Shown here one piece after another: positions 7,912 through 15,230 of a DNA stretch of 16,353 nt. The notes beneath the pieces were generated by a model. It was not told the origin of the DNA. It did no database searches and was given only the letters and a program-made list of their open reading frames with translations. The position numbers and the translations under genes were made by a program. Source of the stretch: Verrucomicrobiia bacterium (GTDB taxonomy: Bacteria > Verrucomicrobiota > Verrucomicrobiia > Opitutales > Opitutaceae); assembly GCA_030424825.1 (NCBI GenBank), contig JAUHWE010000023.1, forward strand, positions 1-16,353, read 5' to 3'. Numbering within the stretch: the stretch's first letter is position 1; the number at the start of each line of letters is the position of its first letter.

Positions 7912-8391
7912 ATGACTGAATTTACACACCTCGATGAAAACCGGCAGCCTCACATGGTGGATGTTGGGGACAAGAGCGTCACTCGGCGCCTGGCTCGCGC
8001 AGAGGCGATCGTCAACCTAACCAGCGAAGTCATGTCAAAGTTTGACGGCGAGGAGATTCAAAGCAAAAAGGGCCCCGTTTTCCACACGGCCATTCTCGCC
8101 GGCATCCAAGCCGCCAAGAAAACCAGCGATCTCATTCCGCTTTGCCACCCGCTTCCCCTCACCAAGTGCAAGGTTACAATCGATAAACTCGACGAGGCCC
8201 GAGTCGTCATACGCACCGAAGTCGTTACCGACGCGAAAACCGGAGTCGAAATGGAAGCGCTCACGGCCGCCAGCGGTGCTGCCTTGACACTCTACGACAT
8301 GTGCAAAGCCATCACTAAAGGCATTGTCATCGAAAAGATCCAACTCCTTGAGAAGAGTGGCGGGAAAAGCGGTGACTTCCGTGCCGGCTAA
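7912..8391 (+). CDS. moaC: Cyclic pyranopterin monophosphate synthase
   Basis: This 159-residue protein converts 3',8-cyclo-7,8-dihydro-GTP into cyclic pyranopterin monophosphate, together with the radical SAM enzyme MoaA, in molybdenum cofactor synthesis. Family motifs are HMVDVGDKSVTRR (14-26), KKGPVFHTAILAGIQAAKK (52-70), LIPLCHPLPLTK (75-86, His79), GVEMEALTAAS (111-121) and LYDMCKA (127-133, Asp129 and Lys132). These are the positions of the known catalytic Lys, His, Glu, Asp and Lys of the enzyme. An in-frame GTG at 7885 would add nine residues; the ATG at 7912 gives the usual MoaC opening (TxxTHLDE) and is preferred. It follows moeA in the same direction. MoaA, MoaD and MoaE are not in the window. 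Confidence 0.95.
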   Translation: MTEFTHLDENRQPHMVDVGDKSVTRRLARAEAIVNLTSEVMSKFDGEEIQSKKGPVFHTAILAGIQAAKKTSDLIPLCHPLPLTKCKVTIDKLDEARVVIRTEVVTDAKTGVEMEALTAASGAALTLYDMCKAITKGIVIEKIQLLEKSGGKSGDFRAG

Positions 8392-8405
8392 ACTTCAGTT
8401 TACGA

Positions 8406-8434
8406 TTGGCAGCCGAGCCGTTTCCCGATATCGC
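8406..8434 (+). promoter_or_regulatory. Possible sigma-70-like promoter upstream of the small exported protein
   Basis: TTGGCA (8406-8411) and TATCGC (8429-8434) are separated by 17 bp in the 77-bp gap after moaC, 34 bases before the next start codon. The -10 overlaps a perfect 8-bp palindrome, CGATATCG (8426-8433). The spacing is ideal but the -10 match is weak. Confidence 0.25.
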
Positions 8435-8468
8435 TTTGGTTCCTTAAACGCTAACCACTGAAAACATC

Positions 8469-8867
8469 ATGAAAGCCAACAAATTCGCCTATCCTCTCCT
8501 TGCGTTGATGCTAGCGACAATCAGCATTTGCACACTGGATGCTAAAGAAAAATATTCGATAAAGCCCATTCCGATTCCAGATGGACTATCCAGCCAAGGG
8601 GTCCAGTCTTCGATCATCAACGCCGCGATTGGTCGCCGGTGGAATATCGTTAGTAAAAAAGATAATCAAGTTGTCATCAACCTTACACATCGAGGCTACG
8701 ATAGTACTTTGACCTTCAAGATCGAGAAAGCCCAAGTTAAGGTATTGTCCGACTCTTGGACCACGGACAAGAAAGGGGAGAAGAAAAAGAAGAAAGAACC
8801 CATCGGTTGGATCGAAAATATACGAAAGGACATTGTCGTATTCATGAATCGAGAACTTTACCAATAA
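8469..8867 (+). CDS. Small exported protein of unknown function
   Basis: The 132-residue product starts with a clear Sec signal peptide. It has a short basic N-region, a hydrophobic core at about residues 7-22 and a likely cut after LDA (residue 25); there is no lipobox in the expected position. The mature part has a pattern I recall from many small periplasmic or lipoprotein-like hypothetical proteins. A tryptophan-centred strand (GRRWNIVSK) is followed by alternating beta strands (VVINLTHRGYDSTLTFKI), then VLSDSW. A helix, PIGWIENIRKDIVVFM, comes near the end in the position of the 'NYNRWI.NL' segment. A lysine-rich insertion (KKGEKKKKKE, 101-110) is unusual. I do not recognise a specific function. 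It lies between moaC and the chorismatase and may have its own promoter. Confidence 0.75.
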   Translation: MKANKFAYPLLALMLATISICTLDAKEKYSIKPIPIPDGLSSQGVQSSIINAAIGRRWNIVSKKDNQVVINLTHRGYDSTLTFKIEKAQVKVLSDSWTTDKKGEKKKKKEPIGWIENIRKDIVVFMNRELYQ

Positions 8868-8939
8868 GGTTGGCCCCTTCCATCGCCTCCCAAATTCTTT
8901 CTTCGGATTGAGATACCTGCTAACGCAATTTCGTCATCG

Positions 8940-9866
8940 ATGCACCTTCGCTACGGCAACCATACAATCCGCATAGCCCAGAGCCAAGCCACGGAAATCG
9001 CGACGCTGCCACTTCCCATACTTGGCTCCAATTGTATCGAGCCGTTGCCACTATCAAACGCCGCCTATTCCCGAATACAATCGTTCGATGTCTGGCAGGA
9101 CCCGCTATTCAAATTTGGGATCGCGTATATTCAGATCGACGAACCAATCCTGTCCCAATCGGCCCGCGACTTGTATGACGAGTTGTTCAAGCTGACTCGA
9201 GGCGCCTATTTGTACCGAATTTGGAATTTCGTTCCTGATTTAAATTCAGGCGAAGGTGACAAGGAGCGATACAGGCAGTTCTCTATAGGCAGATCTTCTA
9301 GCTTCCAGGAGGAATTTGGGCAGCAAGATACCACTCGCATGCCTGCCGGAACCTGTGTGGGCATCCATGGTGAGCACATGGTGATTTGTTTTCTCGCAGG
9401 TATATCGACGCCGGACCATCACGAGAATCCGAACCAAATACCCGCCTATCGATACCCCCGCCAATACGGACCTAAATCCCCCTCTTTTGCTCGAGCCACA
9501 TCTGTATCCGTGCCACCCCACCACTATCGATTCATATCCGGTACTGCGGCGGTTATGGGACATGAGTCGATGGGCATCGGCAATTTGGAAGAGCAAGTCG
9601 AAATAACCTGCAACAACATCGAACTGATCGCCAATCAAACGTTAGAATCCAACCACACCCCCTGCGAAGATCAGTCGCTGTACTCCTGCAAGGTCTACTT
9701 GAGGCACGCGTCCGATTTTGAGGAGGCGCAAGCGCTTTTGAAAGAACGATTCCCCCAATCGGAGCATCGATTCATCTATCTCCAATCAGATATATGCCGC
9801 AAGGAATTGCTAGTGGAGATCGAGCTTTGCTTCCAGGATCTTGTCAGACAACCTCACGCCTTATAA
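8940..9866 (+). CDS. Chorismatase (FkbO/Hyg5/XanB2 family), probable hydroxybenzoate synthase
   Basis: The 308-residue protein matches the chorismatase family, RidA-like two-domain enzymes that hydrolyse chorismate to pyruvate and an aromatic or cyclohexadiene acid. Family blocks include RIWNFVPDLN (93-102), ERYRQFSIGRSSSF (109-122), PAGTCVGIHGEHMVICFLAG (135-154), ENPNQIPAYRYPRQYGPKSP (162-181) and the hallmark FISGTAAVMGHES (198-210). The presumed catalytic Glu is in LLVEIE (E293). Cys286 is seven residues before it, the spacing I recall for Cys327/Glu334 of Hyg5, where the Cys marks the 3-hydroxybenzoate-forming type. FkbO has Ala there. 3- and/or 4-hydroxybenzoate is therefore the likely product, as with XanB2 in xanthomonadin synthesis. 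It converges on the aryl polyene-type operon, and its last 23 bp overlap the end of the ligase gene. A plain housekeeping role (ubiquinone precursor) is the alternative. No Shine-Dalgarno is seen. Confidence 0.88.
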   Translation: MHLRYGNHTIRIAQSQATEIATLPLPILGSNCIEPLPLSNAAYSRIQSFDVWQDPLFKFGIAYIQIDEPILSQSARDLYDELFKLTRGAYLYRIWNFVPDLNSGEGDKERYRQFSIGRSSSFQEEFGQQDTTRMPAGTCVGIHGEHMVICFLAGISTPDHHENPNQIPAYRYPRQYGPKSPSFARATSVSVPPHHYRFISGTAAVMGHESMGIGNLEEQVEITCNNIELIANQTLESNHTPCEDQSLYSCKVYLRHASDFEEAQALLKERFPQSEHRFIYLQSDICRKELLVEIELCFQDLVRQPHAL

Positions 9867-10134
9867 CCGTCAAATCCGTCTTGCCTCTTGGAGTAACCGG
9901 GAATCGGTCGTAAACAATCCACTTCTTGGGTCGGTCTCGGGCTGGCAAAACCTCCCTGATTTGCACCCGAATCTGGTCCCGGCTAAGAATGCTTTCGAAA
10001 GCGCAAGCGAGTACTTCCTCCCCATTTCTGCGTACCGAGAATACCGCCGCATCCGATACGCCCTCAATCGATTTGATCCGATTTTCAATTCCAAGAGGAT
10101 TTATTCTGCGTCCCCCGATATTTGGCTCTTCCAT
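9844..10134 (-). CDS. C-terminal domain of the AMP-dependent ligase, frameshifted from the N-terminal part
   Basis: This 96-codon frame encodes the mobile C-terminal domain of an adenylate-forming enzyme. It has NIGGRRINPLGIENRI (5-20), which follows the hinge in these enzymes, then a beta-alpha region with GVSDAAVFSV and NGEEVLACAF. LP..D.PKKWIVYDRFPVTP follows, and then the A10 motif RGKTDL with the conserved catalytic lysine K85. It continues the preceding gene in the +1 frame relative to it and overlaps it by 50 bp. It has an ATG at 10134, so it could be made separately, but a split at the hinge is not normal for the family. The best reading is one broken gene spanning 9844-11185. If the sequence is right the enzyme is probably inactive, because the A10 lysine is needed for adenylation. 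Confidence 0.8.
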   Translation of the reverse strand: MEEPNIGGRRINPLGIENRIKSIEGVSDAAVFSVRRNGEEVLACAFESILSRDQIRVQIREVLPARDRPKKWIVYDRFPVTPRGKTDLTVIRREVV

Positions 10135-11185
10135 CTAGTACGAGTTGCCCGGCAGAATTTAAACGGCCAAAATCACCCATTAGTGCCATGGGGCAACCAT
10201 CTGGAGAACGCTTTCGATTGCCGTAGCTATAGACCGCTTTACTCGCAACATAGAATCGTTTCCCTCGCCCCTCAATGATGGACACACCTTGAATCGGTTC
10301 CCCCACACTAACCCCCGAAAGTGATGCCTTCCCTGATTGGTCAAAGCAAATTCCCCCCGTCTCCGTCGAACCATAGAAATTGTGCACGAACTTCCCAAAG
10401 CGCGACTTAAACGAACAAGCCAAATCAGGCTCAAGCCGCGCTCCTGCAGAAATGACCAGCCGAACGCTTTCAAAATCCGATCTTTCGCAGTCGCTATTCG
10501 CCAGTGCCCTCAAAACGGTGGGGACGCTGGGGAATAGCGTACATTGGTTTTTTCTACAAACTTTCGCAATCTCGCTAGGAAACACTGTATTCGTCCAGGC
10601 AATGCAAGTACCTTGAAGCAGCAAAGGATAGACGATATTTCCCAGCCCATACGAATGAGCCCATGGAATAACTCCCAAGTTCGTATCTTCACTCCGAATA
10701 CCCATGCAGTTAATCAAATTCCGTGCGTCTTCCATCATCTCCGAATCAGCGAAGAAGAGCTTCTTCGCCCTGCCCGTGCTTCCCGAAGTCAGTTTAACAA
10801 CAGCAATGTCTTTTCGGCGGAAAAAGTAGGGGGTTTCGCAGATTTCGCTCCGCAAACAACTGCCGTCCCAAACCCCTTCCACTCTTAGATCCACGGCGAC
10901 ATTCATCACCTCGGAGGCGCCACATCCTGGATCCAGAGGCACCGCTACCACACCGAGTTTCAAGCAAGCCAAATAAGCGGTGAACCACTCGATTCCATTT
11001 GGCAGATTCAGTGCTAAAAGACCGCGTGGTTTCAATCCTTCTGAAATCCAACGTTGGCAGAGCTGATCACTTTGCCTTTGTAAATACTCCCGCGAAGCGC
11101 TGACCCCATCAGGCGAAATAATCGCCAGGGCATCCGGCGAGGCATCGACAGACTCGTTCCAATAATCTAAAGAACCCTTACCCAT
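10085..11185 (-). CDS. AMP-dependent aryl/acyl ligase, N-terminal part (gene disrupted by a frameshift)
   Basis: This holds the large adenylation domain of an acyl-CoA synthetase-like (ANL) enzyme. The P-loop motif LTSGSTGRAKK is at 133-143 when counted from a TTG three bases before the ATG. It is followed by IPWAHSYGLGN (174-184), the A5 motif YGSTETGG (272-279), the A7 motif GDFGRL (338-343) and A8 LDGRA (351-355). Frame is lost right after A8; 12 further residues are off-family. The rest continues in the neighbouring frame (9844-10134). In aryl polyene and xanthomonadin clusters this enzyme activates a hydroxybenzoate starter and loads it on a carrier protein. The ATG at 11185 overlaps the stop of the 81-residue ORF by 8 bp (ATGGGTAA), which indicates translational coupling. 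Joined, the two parts give about 440-445 residues, near the usual size for this subgroup. Confidence 0.85.
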   Translation of the reverse strand: MGKGSLDYWNESVDASPDALAIISPDGVSASREYLQRQSDQLCQRWISEGLKPRGLLALNLPNGIEWFTAYLACLKLGVVAVPLDPGCGASEVMNVAVDLRVEGVWDGSCLRSEICETPYFFRRKDIAVVKLTSGSTGRAKKLFFADSEMMEDARNLINCMGIRSEDTNLGVIPWAHSYGLGNIVYPLLLQGTCIAWTNTVFPSEIAKVCRKNQCTLFPSVPTVLRALANSDCERSDFESVRLVISAGARLEPDLACSFKSRFGKFVHNFYGSTETGGICFDQSGKASLSGVSVGEPIQGVSIIEGRGKRFYVASKAVYSYGNRKRSPDGCPMALMGDFGRLNSAGQLVLDGRAKYRGTQNKSSWN

Positions 11186-11423
11186 CAATCGATGTAATCT
11201 TGCATCCGCAAATCAATGACCGCGCTGCCGCACAGGCGATTAGTTCCCCTCCCAAGCATGACTCAGATTCTAATTCGTATCCAACCCACTCGGGCCTTTC
11301 TTGATTAACCTGAGCCGGCTTTTCCACCAAGCCCCAATCAATACGAACGGTCGAATCAACCAGCCCCACTTTCCCTCCGTGAGAAAGTTTTTCCGACAAA
11401 TGTTGATTATCCTTACTGACCAT
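11178..11423 (-). CDS. Short ORF in the pigment operon, resembling the N-terminal part of a hot-dog dehydratase
   Basis: This 81-residue frame fits the operon exactly: 3 bp after the exporter stop and overlapping the ligase start by 8 bp. That makes it a real gene or the remains of one. I do not recognise it securely. LSHGGKVGLVD (13-23) resembles the 'LPHRxPMLLLDRV' opening of FabZ/ApeP-like 3-hydroxyacyl-ACP dehydratases, and RPEWVGYELES (43-53) resembles their 'VPAWVGIEYMAQ' helix. Such dehydratases are found in aryl polyene clusters. However, full-length ones have about 150 residues, and here the second half of the fold is missing. It could be a truncated dehydratase, a reduced unrelated protein, or a frame damaged by sequence errors like its neighbour. 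No signal peptide or membrane helix is evident. Confidence 0.5.
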   Translation of the reverse strand: MVSKDNQHLSEKLSHGGKVGLVDSTVRIDWGLVEKPAQVNQERPEWVGYELESESCLGGELIACAAARSLICGCKITSIDG

Positions 11424-11426
11424 TGG

Positions 11427-13724
11427 CTAGAGAACCCTTTTCAAAATAGACTGGTTCGAAAACAAGAGAAGCAACGTGACGCAAGACAACAGTGCAACCA
11501 CTGTTCCCAACCCCTGTACTACGGGGATCGCGCTAAAGGTCAGGGCCAGAAAAGAGGCGTTTGTAGTCCCAGCAGAAATCCACACTGACCGAGGGATGGG
11601 CAATCCTCTCGCAAACGATTCAATCGAAAAGAGAGAGTAGTCCAGCGCAATCGCACCTCCCAGAAAGCAGCCAATCAAATGGAACATATTGAGTGATGGA
11701 AAAAGTAACGAGCAGAGTCCGATAGCCGCGCTACCTCCCAAAATGGGGTAAATCACTATGAGCGAACCTTTTCTCCACCCAAACACAAATACAATTACAA
11801 CCGCTACCGAGAGCATCGCAATCATACCGAAACGGAAGAGTACCTCTCGATGACGATTCAACGTCTGGTTCAGAAAACTTAGCTTCGAAAAGAGGGTCAC
11901 TTTGTCCGAGGAGCGGGCAAGAGCCTGGGACTGATCTTCTACTGACCCAATCGAGCTCAGGCTCCAACGCATTTCGTGCGCCATTCCCAGCGCCCCACCC
12001 ATGGGCCCCACAAGTGCATCAGCGAGCTCCTGGATTGCCTCCTCAAAAAGCGCGTCTTCAAAGTCGTTAACTTGCAGAAACGCCGTCGCTGACTGGAAAA
12101 AGGAATCAAACGATTCGAGCTCATAACCCTCCGAAGCAAACTCCTTCTGCAAGGCCGCAAAAAACAGGGGAATCTCTCGACTGTATTCACGCAGCAAGTT
12201 CACCTGCTCTCGCCTCGGTAGAAACGTCGAATACCCAAAACCATTTCCGCTCGCGAGTTGAAACAACTCAAATTCGCTCTGAAAGACATCTAGATACGTT
12301 GATCCTGTCGTTATAAAAACACTTTTCGATTCAGTCTCTCCGAATTGCTGACGCAGCGCCACATCCTCTCTAACCAGTACAGCGTCCGGCGCCTCTAGGT
12401 TCCTCAAGTCGTCTTTCCAATCGATTTGAGTCAGACCCGCTATTCCAGTTAGCATCACAACACCTGCAACGCAATTGAGAACCAGCGGTGAGTCCTTACC
12501 GGACTTCGCCACTTTAGCGGTCGCCCTATTTGAGCTCTCGCGTGGCCGGATTGACAAGCGAGCCATGGCAAAAGCGACCACAAGACCCGAACCGACGAAG
12601 ACGCCAATCTGGCGAATCAATGCCAATTCAGCGAAAAGCAATATCGAAAAACCCACAACTGTGGAAAGGCAGGCGTACAAAACCAGGTTCTCTGTTGGGA
12701 AACTTTCGGTATTGTGATCACGAAAAATGAGATGGATCGAATAATCGATGGTTGTGCCGATCAAAATGGATCCAATAATCAGCACGAGAATATTGACTTG
12801 ATCGAATACTAGAAAAGAAACCGTCACGGCACCGATCGCCCCTGCGAGAAGTGAGGGAATTGCCCAACCTAATCTCCACGGGTTCGGAGCAAGTAGACTG
12901 GCCACAACTAATACTCCGAGAATCGAAATTAGATTGATCGAGTACACATCTTTCTGAATACGTTCACGACTCGCACCCGCAAGCTTGGTCAGCCCACCAT
13001 AGCGAACATACAACCTCGAATCTAGACTAGATACATCCCTCGACAAATCATTCATCAGCGACTCCAGGCTTACTTGTGTCGAAGGTGAAAAAGGGGACTC
13101 GTCAAGCATCAGCCAATACAACTGGCTAGATTCTGAAGAAGACAGAGCCGAATCGCCTTCTGCCTCCTGTTCATCCATGACAAGCAGGGCATTGATTCCC
13201 AACAGAAGCGGGTCGAGCAACTCCGGTCGAGCCAACTCCATTGCTAGGGGAGACTCTAAGAATTCCCCCATCTCCTCAACCGCATGCTTAGCCGCCCAAT
13301 CCGGGAACTCTACCGGTCTCGGCTGCAACTCTTCAAACTGCTTTCGCTTGTCGAAGAACCACTTTGGAAAAAGGAGTTCCATGCGGTTCTCGTCTACCGC
13401 TTTCAGAGCACCGACATGGGTATCCGGATCGATCTGGACCACCGATTGGATTAATGCGCTTGTCCTTAGGCGCTGGTCGACCACTCCTTCAACCTGAGAT
13501 TCCCATTCTTTATCGCTAGAGAATCCAGTGATTTGAAGGTACACGGCCCGCCCTTGCTGCTCATCGATCAACTGCCGCGCGATTCGAGCCGCATCGCTCT
13601 CGGATTGCGGCAGAATACTCGATACGTCCTTTTCGAGCTTTTCGGAATAATCAACGAAGAACAGGTATACAACTGCAGCAGCAAGGAGGCCATAGAACGG
13701 GAGAGATAGAACCTTCCTACTCAT
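11427..13724 (-). CDS. MMPL/RND-family exporter of the aryl polyene cluster
   Basis: The 765-residue inner-membrane protein has the duplicated RND/MMPL layout. An N-terminal helix (about 7-25) is followed by a long periplasmic domain (about 27-260). A helix bundle at about 263-395 comes next, then a second lone helix (415-433), a second periplasmic domain (435-625) and a final bundle (630-758). Each bundle carries the DYS motif of the proton pathway: GTTIDYSIHL (323-332) and GGAIALDYSLFS (689-700). These transporters use the proton gradient to move lipids or polyketide-like molecules. In aryl polyene and xanthomonadin clusters an MMPL protein of this size accompanies LolA and is thought to export the pigment lipid. 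Its ATG is 6 bp after the LolA-like stop, and its own stop is 3 bp before the next ORF. The sequence looks intact. Confidence 0.9.
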   Translation of the reverse strand: MSRKVLSLPFYGLLAAAVVYLFFVDYSEKLEKDVSSILPQSESDAARIARQLIDEQQGRAVYLQITGFSSDKEWESQVEGVVDQRLRTSALIQSVVQIDPDTHVGALKAVDENRMELLFPKWFFDKRKQFEELQPRPVEFPDWAAKHAVEEMGEFLESPLAMELARPELLDPLLLGINALLVMDEQEAEGDSALSSSESSQLYWLMLDESPFSPSTQVSLESLMNDLSRDVSSLDSRLYVRYGGLTKLAGASRERIQKDVYSINLISILGVLVVASLLAPNPWRLGWAIPSLLAGAIGAVTVSFLVFDQVNILVLIIGSILIGTTIDYSIHLIFRDHNTESFPTENLVLYACLSTVVGFSILLFAELALIRQIGVFVGSGLVVAFAMARLSIRPRESSNRATAKVAKSGKDSPLVLNCVAGVVMLTGIAGLTQIDWKDDLRNLEAPDAVLVREDVALRQQFGETESKSVFITTGSTYLDVFQSEFELFQLASGNGFGYSTFLPRREQVNLLREYSREIPLFFAALQKEFASEGYELESFDSFFQSATAFLQVNDFEDALFEEAIQELADALVGPMGGALGMAHEMRWSLSSIGSVEDQSQALARSSDKVTLFSKLSFLNQTLNRHREVLFRFGMIAMLSVAVVIVFVFGWRKGSLIVIYPILGGSAAIGLCSLLFPSLNMFHLIGCFLGGAIALDYSLFSIESFARGLPIPRSVWISAGTTNASFLALTFSAIPVVQGLGTVVALLSCVTLLLLFSNQSILKRVL

Positions 13725-13730
13725 CGCCGC

Positions 13731-14384
13731 TCATTCGCTTTCGCCACGAAAGTACTTCGCATCTTCCGCACGAGAAAACCCGTTTTTTGGAATCTCATTC
13801 TGAGGAAGTATTTCGATTCTCTTGCTGTCAACAAAGCTCAATACAATCGATTCAATCCGCAGCTTGTCTCCCAATATCGATACACTCTCCAGCTTCTTCT
13901 CTTCAGGATCGTTAGGCACCATCAAGATCTTCCATCCGTTTTCACTTTCTTCCCAGGTCATTGAGAAAATCTGGAGCAGATGCTCTTGGTCAAAACCGAA
14001 CGCCGCTCCCAGTAAGGCGATTGTATTTGTAGACTCAATATCTGGTGTTCGTTCTCGAACGGATCCATCCTTTGAAACTTTTCTCATCAAAACTCCTTTA
14101 TCGTCGTAGATGATCAAGGTCCTATATTTTGGATACGATATACTGATCCCTTTATTCTTCCACATACGCAGAACCCCCGTCACCTCGACCGGCGCTTTCC
14201 TGAAGGGAAAGTATCGCTTTTCCTCAAAGGGGATTTCACGAGCCGCGACGGAATCCGAGTGTTGCTGAAGTTCGTCCAACTTGTCCCGAATACGATCAAC
14301 CCGGTCCTGGTCTCCTTGTCCGAACAGCGTATTCCCATGGGCAAAGGAAAAAACGATCAGAGCTGCGACAACTAATTTATTCAT
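13731..14384 (-). CDS. LolA-like outer-membrane lipoprotein carrier of the aryl polyene cluster
   Basis: The 217-residue product begins with a signal peptide (basic MNK, hydrophobic core 4-15, likely cut near LFG/Q at residues 22-23), so it is periplasmic. The mature part is beta-rich, with PVEVTGVLRMWKNKGISISY (65-84) followed by YRTLIIYDDKGVLMRKV (87-103). This is the pattern of LolA-like half-barrels, where a hydrophobic ligand is gripped by strands. Sequence similarity to housekeeping LolA is low. The call rests on this pattern, on its size and on its position directly before an MMPL gene, the arrangement found in aryl polyene clusters. Its likely job is to carry the hydrophobic pigment lipid across the periplasm. 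It overlaps the GT2 gene by 8 bp, and AAAGGAA about 10 bases before the ATG is one of the few good Shine-Dalgarno sites here. Confidence 0.78.
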   Translation of the reverse strand: MNKLVVAALIVFSFAHGNTLFGQGDQDRVDRIRDKLDELQQHSDSVAAREIPFEEKRYFPFRKAPVEVTGVLRMWKNKGISISYPKYRTLIIYDDKGVLMRKVSKDGSVRERTPDIESTNTIALLGAAFGFDQEHLLQIFSMTWEESENGWKILMVPNDPEEKKLESVSILGDKLRIESIVLSFVDSKRIEILPQNEIPKNGFSRAEDAKYFRGESE

Positions 14385-15144
14385 CTGTGTTTAATTCCTT
14401 TTGAGCGGCGCCCCTCTTCAACCAACGAAAGGGAGCCTGCACCAGGAGCCTAGCATGTAAGCAAACAAATCTTAGATTGTCTCGAAAATAGTGAAAATGA
14501 GACACTCCTCCGAGCTCCTCGCTAACATACCTCACCGGAGCGGCAACTTTGAGTGCCGGTACCCCCCTCCAGTTCAGTCGAACCGCAACTTCAGGGTCGA
14601 AGTCGTATCGATTACTCCTCCCCGGCTTTTCCATAACGGCAAGAAGGGATTTTATCGGGTACACTCTAAATCCGTATAGCGGGTCGCCAATTGCGCTTCC
14701 GCCCACTTCGCAAAAAACCAGCCAAACGCTTAGTTTTCTCCCATAGAGCCGTTCCCATGGAACATCACTGTCGAACACTGGTTGACCCAGAATCATCGCT
14801 TCCGGATGGTCCGCGGCGCATTTGATGAACCGATTAATCTCTTTGGCAGGATGCTGCCCATCCGCATCCATCACTAAGACATGAGTGAATCCGCTGGAAC
14901 CGCTTTCCAGCAAACCGGTACGAACAGCCGCACCTTTACCTTCATTTTCATCTTTAATCAAAACGACCAGTCGCGATTCTTTTGCAGCCAGATCAACAAT
15001 CGCTTTTTCACTATCATCGGTTGAACCGTCCACCACAACGCATACCGGCCAAAGCGTGCTGGCAAGGACTTCCTTTACCGTCGCTTCTAGAAGCGATCCA
15101 GTATTGTACGAAGGAATCAACACAAACGGTTTAAAATGACTCAT
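14377..15144 (-). CDS. GT2-family glycosyltransferase (dolichol-phosphate mannosyltransferase-like)
   Basis: This 255-residue GT-A enzyme shows VLIPSYNTGSLLEATV (8-23), VVDGSTDDS (37-45), NEGKGAAVRTG (67-77), the metal-binding DxD in VLVMDADGQHPA (89-100) and GDPLYGFRVYP (153-163). It has no long C-terminal membrane segment. Aryl polyene clusters commonly carry a GT2 protein beside or fused to an HtrB-like acyltransferase, and here both are present as separate genes. Its likely role is to put a sugar on the polyene or its lipid anchor; donor and acceptor are not determinable. The codon before the ATG is TAG, so the start is fixed. The only strong Shine-Dalgarno (GGAGG, 15175-15171) is 26 bases upstream and faces a five-codon mini-ORF whose TGA overlaps the GT2 start as ATGA. 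Confidence 0.88.
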   Translation of the reverse strand: MSHFKPFVLIPSYNTGSLLEATVKEVLASTLWPVCVVVDGSTDDSEKAIVDLAAKESRLVVLIKDENEGKGAAVRTGLLESGSSGFTHVLVMDADGQHPAKEINRFIKCAADHPEAMILGQPVFDSDVPWERLYGRKLSVWLVFCEVGGSAIGDPLYGFRVYPIKSLLAVMEKPGRSNRYDFDPEVAVRLNWRGVPALKVAAPVRYVSEELGGVSHFHYFRDNLRFVCLHARLLVQAPFRWLKRGAAQKELNTDE

Positions 15145-15181
15145 CTATGTAATGGCATTAAAATGACAAACCTCCATTAAG

Positions 15182-15230
15182 AAAAAAAGGACCCCACTCA
15201 TTCTCGGCCTCAATGCAATTGCCTTTGGGG
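15182..15230 (-). terminator. Possible intra-operon terminator or attenuator hairpin
   Basis: In the 96-bp gap between the PlsC-like and GT2 genes, reading the minus strand, CCCCA (15230-15226) can pair with TGGGG. Two bases later comes a run of seven T (15188-15182). An inner small stem, CAAT-TGC-ATTG, lies between the arms. The closing stem is only five base pairs with a large internal part, so termination would be partial at best. It would lower expression of GT2, lolA, the exporter and the ligase relative to the genes upstream. Confidence 0.25.

Noticed and set aside
8426..8433. CGATATCG palindrome as a specific operator
   Set aside because: An 8-bp palindrome alone is expected by chance and no second copy is seen nearby.
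9841..10278. Plus-strand 145-codon frame beginning in the chorismatase 3' end
   Set aside because: It is antisense to the ligase, whose A8 and A10 motifs are clear; no motif in the plus frame.
12475..12730. Two plus-strand frames opposite the exporter
   Set aside because: Both are shadows of the MMPL coding frame, basic and without any domain.
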